Positions 1 to 6,434 of a DNA stretch of 11,253 nt are shown here, in pieces (the first letter of the stretch is position 1; each line of letters begins with the position of its first letter). Both the position numbers and the translations under genes were made by a program. The stretch covers positions 1-11,253 of the forward strand of contig QHBV01000296.1 of NCBI GenBank assembly GCA_003244035.1, read 5' to 3'. The notes beneath the pieces are model-generated. The model did no database searches and was not told where the DNA came from. It saw nothing but the letters and a program-made list of their open reading frames with translations. Source of the stretch: Solirubrobacterales bacterium. Lineage in GTDB: Bacteria > Actinomycetota > Thermoleophilia > Solirubrobacterales > Solirubrobacteraceae.

Positions 1-1107
1 GTCTACATCATCATCCTGCCCGCCTTCGGGATCGCCACCTCGATCATCCCGACGTTCGTGCACCGCAAGATGGTGTTCTTCCCGCTCGTCGCGCTGTCGG
101 AGATCCTGGTCGCCTTCCTGGGCTTCGGCGTCTGGGCGCACCACATGTTCGCCGTCGGCCTGGCGACGGTGACGACGATCTACTTCGCCGCCGTCAGCCT
201 GATCATCGTGATCCCGTCGGCGATCCAGTTGTTCGCGTGGATCGCGACGATCCTCACCGGCACGCCAAACTTCAAGACACCGCTGTTGTGGATCGTCGGA
301 TTCATCGTCTTCTTCATCATCGGCGGGCTGTCCGGGATCACCGTGGCGGCGATCCCGTTCGATCAGCAGGTCGAGGACAGCTACTACATCGTCGCGCATT
401 TTCATTTCGTGATCTTCGGCGCCGCGGTCTTCCCGATCCTCGGCGGAATGTTCTACTGGTTCCCGAAGCTCACCGGGCGCATGTACCACGAGGCGACCGG
501 CAAGGCGAGCTTCTGGCTGACCTTCCTCGGCACGTTCGTGACCTTCTTCCCGATGCACTTCCTCGGGATACTGGGGATGCCCCGCCGGATCTACACCTAC
601 GCGCCCGGACTCGGATGGACGTTCCTGAACTTCCTGGAGTCGATCGGCTCATACCTGCTGACGGCCGGGCTCCTGCTGATCGTCGCCAACCTCGTGGTGA
701 GCATGTTCAAGGGCGAGCGAGCCAGCGATGATCCGTGGGGCGGAGACACGCTGGAGTGGGCGACGAGCTCCCCACCGGCGCCCTACAACTTCGCCGTCAT
801 CCCCACGGTCACGAGCGCGTACGCGATGTGGGACTCCAAGGACCGCGAGCACGACTCGCGCCGACTCGACCGCGGCGAGGACCTGCTGCAACGAGGGCAC
901 GAAACGCCCGCGAGCACCGTACAGGACGCGGAGCTGGACGAGATCCTCGAGATGCCCTCGCACTCCGGTCGCCCGCCGGTGGCGGCGCTGCTGCTGTTCG
1001 GCATGTTCGGGATGCTGCTGCTCGGGCACTACACGATCGCCGCCGGATTCCTGGTCGTGGATCTCCTCGTGGTATTCGCCTGGCACGGCAAGGAGCCGGG
1101 AGCGTGA
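1..1107 (+). CDS. ctaD: Cytochrome c oxidase subunit I (aa3-type, CtaD), 3' part
   Basis: This is the C-terminal 368 residues of the haem-copper oxidase subunit that reduces O2 and pumps protons in the cytoplasmic membrane. The frame is open from base 1, so the start lies outside the window; the first visible residues, VYIIILPAFG, match the segment just after the HPE of the family's HPEVY motif. The CuB-ligand pair WAHHMF is at 133-150, and the haem a3/haem a ligands sit in YYIVAHFHF near 382-408. The paired arginines of GMPRR are near 580. The stretch PWGGDTLEWATSSPPAPYNF is typical of bacterial CtaD tails. After the usual last helix come about 85 polar residues and two more hydrophobic helices (about 985-1085). 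The K-channel lysine position appears to be Gln (226-228). The gene overlaps the next by GTGA. The family call is firm. Confidence 0.96.
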   Translation, partial: VYIIILPAFGIATSIIPTFVHRKMVFFPLVALSEILVAFLGFGVWAHHMFAVGLATVTTIYFAAVSLIIVIPSAIQLFAWIATILTGTPNFKTPLLWIVGFIVFFIIGGLSGITVAAIPFDQQVEDSYYIVAHFHFVIFGAAVFPILGGMFYWFPKLTGRMYHEATGKASFWLTFLGTFVTFFPMHFLGILGMPRRIYTYAPGLGWTFLNFLESIGSYLLTAGLLLIVANLVVSMFKGERASDDPWGGDTLEWATSSPPAPYNFAVIPTVTSAYAMWDSKDREHDSRRLDRGEDLLQRGHETPASTVQDAELDEILEMPSHSGRPPVAALLLFGMFGMLLLGHYTIAAGFLVVDLLVVFAWHGKEPGA

Positions 1108-1736
1108 GCGACATCACTCCGGGCGTGGAGGCCCGCCGCGCGGCGCGCGCGGCGGGGCCGGCGAAGCTCGCGCGCCAGCGCCAGGCGCAACCGAACGGCT
1201 GGTGGGGAATGGCGCTGTTCGTGGGCGCCGAGGCGACGGTGTTCGGCTCGCTGATCGCCACCTACTTCTATCTGGACTTCAACGGGGGACGTTGGCCACC
1301 CGCCGGGATCAAGGCGCCGTCGGTGGTCCTCCCGCTGATCGCGACCGCGGTGCTGGTCTCGACCAGCGTGCCGATGCTGCTCGCCGCGCGCGCGGCATGC
1401 GCGGGCGACGCCCAGAGGACCTCGTGGCTGATCGCGCTGGCGATCGTGGTCCAGTGCGGTTATCTCGCCGGCCAGGTTCTCCTCTTTGCTCACGATCTGC
1501 ACATGTTCAGCCCCCGTGACAGCGCCTACGGATCGATCTACTTCACGATGCTCGCCGCCCACCACGCCCACGTGCTGTTCGGCATCCTCTTGGGTGCCGC
1601 GGTGCTGTGGCGGGTGGGGATCGGCGGTCTGACCAACTACCGGCTGACCGCGGTGCGCACGGTCGCCCTGTACTGGCACGTGGTCAACGCGCTGGCCGTG
1701 CTCGTGGTGCTGACGCAGCTCTCACCGTCGCTATGA
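1104..1736 (+). CDS. ctaE: Cytochrome c oxidase subunit III (CtaE-like)
   Basis: This is a 210-residue oxidase subunit III, a membrane subunit that packs against subunit I and supports sustained proton uptake. About 32 polar, basic residues precede the first helix. The segment WWGMALFVGAEATVFGSLIA carries the conserved helix glutamate (E43). HHAHVLFGI (about 153-161) and YWHVVN (about 190-195) correspond to the family's HGxHVxxG and YWHFVD motifs. About five hydrophobic helices are visible, the usual number for short bacterial forms. I chose the GTG at 1104 because it overlaps the ctaD stop in a GTGA, has GGAG a few bases upstream (1092-1095), and gives the expected family length. The open frame extends further upstream, but only antiparallel to nothing conserved and inside ctaD. 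The stop overlaps the next start by ATGA. Confidence 0.93.
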   Translation: MSDITPGVEARRAARAAGPAKLARQRQAQPNGWWGMALFVGAEATVFGSLIATYFYLDFNGGRWPPAGIKAPSVVLPLIATAVLVSTSVPMLLAARAACAGDAQRTSWLIALAIVVQCGYLAGQVLLFAHDLHMFSPRDSAYGSIYFTMLAAHHAHVLFGILLGAAVLWRVGIGGLTNYRLTAVRTVALYWHVVNALAVLVVLTQLSPSL

Positions 1737-2107
1737 GGAAGCCTCTCGCCCATTCCGACGTGCTTGCGTGGTTCGGCGTCCTCGGCGGCTCGGCCGCCTG
1801 GCTGGTGCAGTTCGTGGCGGCCCACGCCTTCGGCATCGCCCGCTGCGACTCGCCCGATGCCCGCTTTCAGTTGCCGGTGCACGCGTGGTCGATCGCGCTC
1901 GCCGCCGCCGGCACGCTCGTCGCCGTGCTGGCGGAGGTCGTCGCGATCAGGATCTGGATGGCCACCCGAGAGGCGGGCAGCAAGCCGCCCGGAGGCCGGT
2001 TGCACTTCCTGGCGACGGTGGGGGTGACCGTCAACCCGCTGGCATTGGCGATCATCGTGATGAGCGGCGTCGGCGTGTCGCTGCTCCCGCTCTGCCAGCA
2101 GTCATGA
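1733..2107 (+). CDS. Small membrane protein of unknown function within the oxidase/bc1 operon
   Basis: This is a 124-residue protein I do not recognise. It has three clear hydrophobic segments, about residues 8-33, 54-77 and 91-120, and possibly a fourth if the last one is split by its proline. A short polar N-terminus (MRKPLAHSD) precedes the first helix. Single cysteines lie at the end of the first helix (ARCDS) and at the C-terminus (PLCQQS), and there is one His in the loop HAWS. It is translationally coupled at both ends: ATGA with the subunit III gene and ATGA with qcrC. Its position between ctaE and qcrC suggests an accessory or assembly subunit of the oxidase or of the bcc-aa3 supercomplex, possibly replacing a small oxidase subunit IV. 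That role is inferred from context only. The coding call itself is good because of the overlaps and the clean helix pattern. Confidence 0.8.
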   Translation: MRKPLAHSDVLAWFGVLGGSAAWLVQFVAAHAFGIARCDSPDARFQLPVHAWSIALAAAGTLVAVLAEVVAIRIWMATREAGSKPPGGRLHFLATVGVTVNPLALAIIVMSGVGVSLLPLCQQS

Positions 2108-2895
2108 CCCGGACCGCTCGCGTCATTCTCCTCGGCGCGCTGGCCGCGCTCGGATCAGCCGCGCCCGCGCAGGCCCAGCCGCAGTCGGGAATCGTCCGGC
2201 CCACCCAGGAGCCGTCGGCCCCGTCGCTGGAGCTGGGCTCCCAGCTCTTCGCCGGCAACTGCGCGAGCTGCCACGGGATCGGCGGCGCCGGAATCCAGGC
2301 GCCCCGGCCCGGCGCGGGTGAGACCCTCGGCGCCGGGCCTCCGCTGCGGGGGGTCGGCGCGCTCTCCGCCGACTTCTACCTGCGGACCGGGTACATGCCG
2401 CTCGGCAGTATCCACAGCCAGCCCGAGCGGGAGCGGGTCCTCTTCTCGCAGAAGGAGATCGGCTCGCTGGTCTCCTACGTCGCCTCGCTCGGCGCCGGAC
2501 CGGCGATCCCGAGACCCCAGCCGAGCCAGGGCAGCCTCGGCGATGGCCTGACGCTGTTCACCGAGCACTGCTCCGGCTGCCACCAGGTGGTCGCGCAGGG
2601 CGGCTTCCTCACCGGGGCACGCGTGCCGGCGCTGCAGGACGCGACCCCCACCGAGATCGCCGAGGCGGTGCGCATCGGCCCCTACCTGATGCCGCATTTC
2701 CCGGTCAGTCAGATCAACGACCGCCAGCTCAACTCGATCGTCGCCTACGTGCTGAGCACCCGGCACCCCGATGACCACGGCGGCTGGGGGATCGGCAACC
2801 TCGGTCCCTTCCCCGAGGGGATCATCACCTGGCTGATCGCGATCATCGCGCTGGTCGGGGTCTGCGTAGTGCTCGGCGAGAGGTTGCGCTCATGA
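2104..2895 (+). CDS. qcrC: Dihaem cytochrome c subunit of the bcc complex (QcrC)
   Basis: This 263-residue protein carries electrons from the Rieske/cytochrome b core to the oxidase on the outer face of the membrane. A Sec-type signal is visible at residues 1-24 (basic start, hydrophobic core, AQA ending). There are two cytochrome c domains. The first has CASCH at residues 53-57 with a likely axial Met in GYMPL (M98). The second has CSGCH at 156-160 with a likely axial Met in YLMPHF (M196). A glycine-rich GWGIGNLGPFPEG stretch leads into a C-terminal anchor helix at about 239-258, as in actinobacterial QcrC. Having two haem domains on one anchored chain removes the need for a soluble cytochrome c and fits a supercomplex. 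Its start overlaps the previous stop by ATGA, and its stop overlaps the qcrA start the same way. Confidence 0.94.
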   Translation: MTRTARVILLGALAALGSAAPAQAQPQSGIVRPTQEPSAPSLELGSQLFAGNCASCHGIGGAGIQAPRPGAGETLGAGPPLRGVGALSADFYLRTGYMPLGSIHSQPERERVLFSQKEIGSLVSYVASLGAGPAIPRPQPSQGSLGDGLTLFTEHCSGCHQVVAQGGFLTGARVPALQDATPTEIAEAVRIGPYLMPHFPVSQINDRQLNSIVAYVLSTRHPDDHGGWGIGNLGPFPEGIITWLIAIIALVGVCVVLGERLRS

Positions 2896-3899
2896 AAGCG
2901 TGGCGGTGGCTCCTCGCCGTCGTGACCCTGTGGCTCGGCCGCGCGGCCCGCCGCTCACGTCCTGAGGAGGACGAGCCGCAGGACGCAGGGCCGATCGTCG
3001 CCGAGGGAGCTCCCGAGCGCCGCGCCGAGACCGTCGTGCTCCTGCTGCTGGGTGCGGCCACCGTGGCGGCCGTGGGCTTCATCGTCGTGTATGCCGAGTA
3101 CAGCCCGTCGAGAATCCCCAACGAGCTGCTGGGCATCTGTCTCGGGCTGTGCCTGGCCTGCATCGCCGCCGCGCTGGCGGTGACCGGCAAGCGGCTCGTG
3201 GTCACCGAGCAGCTCGAGGAGGACTATCCCCTTGAGGGCCACCCCGAAGCGCAGGAGGAGGTCGCGGAGATCGTGCACGAGAGCGGCAGCCGGATCACCC
3301 GCAAGCGGCTGCTGCTCGGCGCCGGCGCCACGGCCGGGGGGACGCTGGGGCTGGCAGCGCTCACGCCGGTGCTCTCGGTCGGGCCGATTTGGGACACCGG
3401 TCCGCTCGATCAGACCCCGTGGCGCCGGGGCGCGCGGCTCGTCGACACCGACGGACGCCCCTTCAGCGCACAGGAGATCCAGCCGGAGACGTTCTACACC
3501 GCCTTCCCGGAAGGGGCCGACCAGGAGCTGCTCGGATCTCCCGTGGTGGTCGTCAAGCTCGCGCCGGCGGCGCTGGAGCTCCCGCCGGCGCGCTCGGAGT
3601 GGGCGCCGCTCGGGATCCTGGCCTACTCGAAGATCTGCACCCACGCCGGGTGCGCGATCGCGCTCTATCGCAAGCCGACGTTCGCACCGGTCGAGCCCGG
3701 CCCCGCGCTGGTGTGCCCATGCCACTACTCGACCTTCAACCCCGCCACCGGCGGGACCGTGATCTACGGACCGGCGGGACGGTCCTTGCCGCAACTGCCG
3801 CTGATGGTCGACGGCGCAGGTGGCCTGCGCGCCGCCGGAAACTTCTCCGGTCCCGTCGGCCCGTCGTGGTGGGGCGTCCGAGCAGATCGACCGACATGA
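2892..3899 (+). CDS. qcrA: Rieske iron-sulfur subunit of the bcc complex (QcrA)
   Basis: This 335-residue protein carries the [2Fe-2S] cluster that takes the first electron from quinol at the Qo site. Cluster motifs are CTHAGC (C249, H251 ligands; C254 disulfide) and CPCHYST (C275, H278 ligands; C277 disulfide), followed by the GPAGRSLPQLPL loop. Before the Rieske domain there are three hydrophobic segments, at about 46-68, 77-99 and 138-164, the three-helix arrangement of actinobacterial QcrA. The third follows a basic SRITRKR stretch. An extra weakly hydrophobic stretch lies at residues 5-16, and an acidic segment separates helices 2 and 3. The ATG overlaps the qcrC stop and the TGA overlaps the qcrB start (ATGA both sides), so subunit stoichiometry is probably kept by coupled translation. 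Confidence 0.95.
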   Translation: MKAWRWLLAVVTLWLGRAARRSRPEEDEPQDAGPIVAEGAPERRAETVVLLLLGAATVAAVGFIVVYAEYSPSRIPNELLGICLGLCLACIAAALAVTGKRLVVTEQLEEDYPLEGHPEAQEEVAEIVHESGSRITRKRLLLGAGATAGGTLGLAALTPVLSVGPIWDTGPLDQTPWRRGARLVDTDGRPFSAQEIQPETFYTAFPEGADQELLGSPVVVVKLAPAALELPPARSEWAPLGILAYSKICTHAGCAIALYRKPTFAPVEPGPALVCPCHYSTFNPATGGTVIYGPAGRSLPQLPLMVDGAGGLRAAGNFSGPVGPSWWGVRADRPT

Positions 3900-5296
3900 G
3901 CACCGGCCCCATTCCCGACGTCGTCCGCTTTCTGGACGAGCGCAGCGCCTCGGCGCCGTTGCTGCGCAAGGGGCTGCGCTACCTGTTCCCCGACCACTGG
4001 TCCTTCCTGCTGGGCGAGGTCGCGCTGTACGCGTTCATGGTCCTGGTCGCCACCGGCATCTACTTGACCCTGTTCTTCGATCCGAGCCTTGGCCACACGA
4101 CCTACCACGGCGTCTACGCGCCGTTGCGCGGGATGGAGATGAGCGAGGCCTACCGCTCGGCGATCGACATCTCCTTCAAGTACAAGGCCGGGCTGCTGAT
4201 CCGCCAGACCCACCACTGGGCCGCGGACGTATTCGTCGCCTCGCTCGTCCTGCACCTGCTGCGCGTGTTCTTCACCGGTGCGTTCCGCAAGCCGCGCGAC
4301 CTGACCTGGCTGATCGGCGTGACGCTGCTGTTCACGACGCTGCTCGAGGGCTATCTCGGCTACTCGATGGTGGACGACCTGCTCTCGGGTATCGGCCTGG
4401 CGATCGGCTACGGGGTGGCGCTCTCGCTGCCGGTGATCGGAGGGCCGCTGGCGCTCGCGATCTGGGGCGCCCCGTTTCCCGGCAGGCACGAGTTCGAATC
4501 GCGTATGTACATCGGCCACGTGCTCCTGCTCCCGCTCTTGCTCGGCACGCTGATCGCGGTCCATCTCGGGCTGGTCGCCGCCCGCCACCACGCACAATTT
4601 CGACGCGACCGCAGGCACACCAACCGCCGGATCGTCGGCGTGCCGATGTTCCCCGGCCAGGCACCCCGCTCGCTGTCGCTGCTGTTCGCGGTCGCGGCGC
4701 TGCTGTTCCTGCTCGGAGGACTGGTGCAGATCAACCCGATCTGGCAGTGGGGCCCGTTCGAGCCGTGGCTGGGCACCAACGGCGCCCAGCCCGATTGGTA
4801 TCTGGGGTGGCTGATCGGCGCCTTGCGTCTGATGCCGAGCTTCGACGTCACGATCGGGCACTGGACGCTGATCCCCAACCCGTTCTGGGGGGGTGCTCTG
4901 TTCCCGCTGGTGGTGGTCGGCGTGCTCGGAGCGTTCCCTTGGATCGAACGGCGTTTCACCGGCGACCGCGGCGTCCACAACCTGGCCGACCGGCCGCGTG
5001 ACGCGCCCAACCGAACCGCGTTCGGGGTCGCGTTCCTGACCTGGGTGTTTCTGATCTTCGTGTTCGGATCCGCCGACCGCATCTTCGTGCTCCTCGGCCT
5101 GAGCTACGACACCCAGCTGTACATCTTCCGGATCGGCATCTGGGTGATACCGCTGGCGTTGTTCGTGCTCACGCGCCGGCTCTGCCGCGGCCGAGTGGCC
5201 GCGGAGGGAATCGACGCCGAACAGCAGCAGGCTGAGCACGAGGCCGAGGAGCACGCCCGCTCGCTGACCGCAGCACGAGCCGGCCAAGCGACATGA
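3896..5296 (+). CDS. qcrB: Cytochrome b subunit of the bcc complex (QcrB)
   Basis: This 466-residue, full-length cytochrome b holds the two b haems and both quinone sites. The candidate haem ligands are H106/H120 in the second helix (QTHHWAADVF to LHLLRVF) and H208/H223 in the fourth (MYIGHVLLL to AVHLGLVAARHH). The Qo motif is PDWY at 299-302, where mitochondrial and proteobacterial proteins have PEWY; the Asp form is, as I recall, usual in Actinobacteria. GYLGYSMVDDLLSG (about 152-165) and FRKPRDLTWLIG (about 130-141) are typical actinobacterial stretches. After the last helix (about 407-427) there is a charged tail rich in Glu, Gln and Ala that is probably cytoplasmic. Start and stop are both in ATGA overlaps; the stop overlaps a 23-codon open frame rather than a full gene. 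Confidence 0.96.
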   Translation: MSTGPIPDVVRFLDERSASAPLLRKGLRYLFPDHWSFLLGEVALYAFMVLVATGIYLTLFFDPSLGHTTYHGVYAPLRGMEMSEAYRSAIDISFKYKAGLLIRQTHHWAADVFVASLVLHLLRVFFTGAFRKPRDLTWLIGVTLLFTTLLEGYLGYSMVDDLLSGIGLAIGYGVALSLPVIGGPLALAIWGAPFPGRHEFESRMYIGHVLLLPLLLGTLIAVHLGLVAARHHAQFRRDRRHTNRRIVGVPMFPGQAPRSLSLLFAVAALLFLLGGLVQINPIWQWGPFEPWLGTNGAQPDWYLGWLIGALRLMPSFDVTIGHWTLIPNPFWGGALFPLVVVGVLGAFPWIERRFTGDRGVHNLADRPRDAPNRTAFGVAFLTWVFLIFVFGSADRIFVLLGLSYDTQLYIFRIGIWVIPLALFVLTRRLCRGRVAAEGIDAEQQQAEHEAEEHARSLTAARAGQAT

Positions 5297-5364
5297 ACGT
5301 CGACCATTCCCGTCGCGCCGGACGGGCCACCTCCGGCACCCGGGTGCCCCCGTCGGCCGAATGA
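5293..5364 (+). CDS. 23-codon micro-ORF bridging qcrB and ctaG
   Basis: An ATG at 5293 overlaps the qcrB stop as ATGA. Its frame runs 23 codons to a TGA at 5362-5364, which itself overlaps the ctaG ATG at 5361 as ATGA. The peptide (starting MNVDHSRRAGRATSG and ending RVPPSAE) is basic, has no hydrophobic segment, and resembles nothing I know. No strong Shine-Dalgarno sequence is seen before it or before ctaG. It may therefore work as a relay that lets terminating qcrB ribosomes reach ctaG across an otherwise 64-base gap. It could instead be a coincidence in GC-rich spacer DNA, where ATGA is common, or the remnant of a lost gene. No product function can be claimed. Confidence 0.35.
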   Translation: MNVDHSRRAGRATSGTRVPPSAE

Positions 5365-6434
5365 CCCCCCTCGCCGCCCTGGGCTCACTGCACCTCGCCG
5401 AGTTCGTGCCCCCCTGCGGGGTGGGCCTGCTCTATTTCTTGCTCTACCGTGAACGCGCGCGAACGCTGGCTCGCGAGCGACGGCCGGTGAGACGCTGGCG
5501 GCAGGTCTCGTTCCTGGCCGGCGTGCTGGTCATGACCGTGGTGCAAGTGCCGCCGCTCGACGGGCTGGCCGACGGGGTGCTGGTCGTCCACATGATTCAG
5601 CACATCGCGATCGGGGATCTCGCCTCAGTGCTGATTGTGCTCGGACTGACCGGCCCCGTGCTCCAGCCACTCCTGCGCGTGCGCGCCACGCGCCCTCTCC
5701 GGCGACTGTCACACCCGATCCTCGCGCTGACCCTGTGGACCGCAGACCTGTACGCCTGGCACCTGCCCCTGTTCTACCAACTGGCGATCAAGCACGACCT
5801 CATCCACGCCCTCGAACATGCCTGCATGCTCTGGTTCGGGATCCTGCTCTGGCTGGCCCTGATCGGACCGCTGCCAAAGCCTCGGTGGTTCGCGGGCTGG
5901 TGGGGACTCGGCTATGTGATGCTCGTCCGCTTCGCCGGTGCGGTCCTGGCCAACGCCCTGATCTGGGCCCAGACGGTCCTGTACCCCGTCTACCGGGTGA
6001 GCGACGCCGCCCGAGGCCTGAACCCGGTGTCTGACCAGAGCCTGGCCGGAGGGGTGATGATGATCGAGCAGGTGCTTCTCACCACCCTGGTTCTCGGCTG
6101 GCTGTTTCACCGCTTTGTCCGTCAGGACGAGGATCGCCAATCGCTGCTCGACCTCGCAACGCGCCACGGCATCCCGCTGACTGAGCAGCGTGCCGCTCGT
6201 GCCGCCCAAGCGGGCGCCCCTGCGACCGGCCGCCTGCGGGACCGGGTGACGTCAGAGCACGAGCAACGCCCGACTCCGCTGGATCACGCTCGCTTGCAGG
6301 CGGCTCCGGAAACGAGCCTTCCGCACATATCTCAGCCGACCTCGTCCAGGCAAAGGACCAGCGTGATGAGACTCGAGGCGCACACCGCAGATCCCGGCGG
6401 CGATGACCGTCCTGACTCGGAGCGGCGCGGATGA
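5361..6434 (+). CDS. ctaG: Cytochrome c oxidase assembly factor, caa3_CtaG family
   Basis: This is a 357-residue polytopic membrane protein of the caa3-type CtaG family, involved in copper delivery and assembly of the oxidase encoded upstream. Family-type motifs are HMIQHIAIGD (H77, H81), YAWHLPLFYQ (H134), HDLIHALEH (H145, H149, E152, H153), a helix with GVMMIEQ (E236), and SDQSLAG (D225, Q226). About seven hydrophobic segments lie between residues 9 and 250. From about residue 255 the protein is a polar, low-complexity tail of about 100 residues without helices, longer than I would expect for the family. The ATG at 5361 is the first in frame and overlaps the TGA of the 23-codon frame. The stop overlaps the GH15 start by ATGA, so the tail's end is fixed by that junction. 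Confidence 0.9.
   Translation: MTPLAALGSLHLAEFVPPCGVGLLYFLLYRERARTLARERRPVRRWRQVSFLAGVLVMTVVQVPPLDGLADGVLVVHMIQHIAIGDLASVLIVLGLTGPVLQPLLRVRATRPLRRLSHPILALTLWTADLYAWHLPLFYQLAIKHDLIHALEHACMLWFGILLWLALIGPLPKPRWFAGWWGLGYVMLVRFAGAVLANALIWAQTVLYPVYRVSDAARGLNPVSDQSLAGGVMMIEQVLLTTLVLGWLFHRFVRQDEDRQSLLDLATRHGIPLTEQRAARAAQAGAPATGRLRDRVTSEHEQRPTPLDHARLQAAPETSLPHISQPTSSRQRTSVMRLEAHTADPGGDDRPDSERRG

Noticed and set aside
58..60. GTG at 58 as the start of the first gene
   Set aside because: The frame is open to base 1 and the residues before it match the conserved VYxxILPAFG segment of CtaD, so the gene simply continues from outside the window.
2155..2778. 207-codon minus-strand frame opposite qcrC
   Set aside because: The + strand has two CxxCH haem motifs and a signal peptide. 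The minus frame has no recognisable features.
3764..5287. 507-codon minus-strand frame opposite qcrB
   Set aside because: The product is dominated by Glu, Gln, Arg and His with no fold pattern. This is the usual antisense shadow of a high-GC gene, and qcrB on the + strand is unmistakable.
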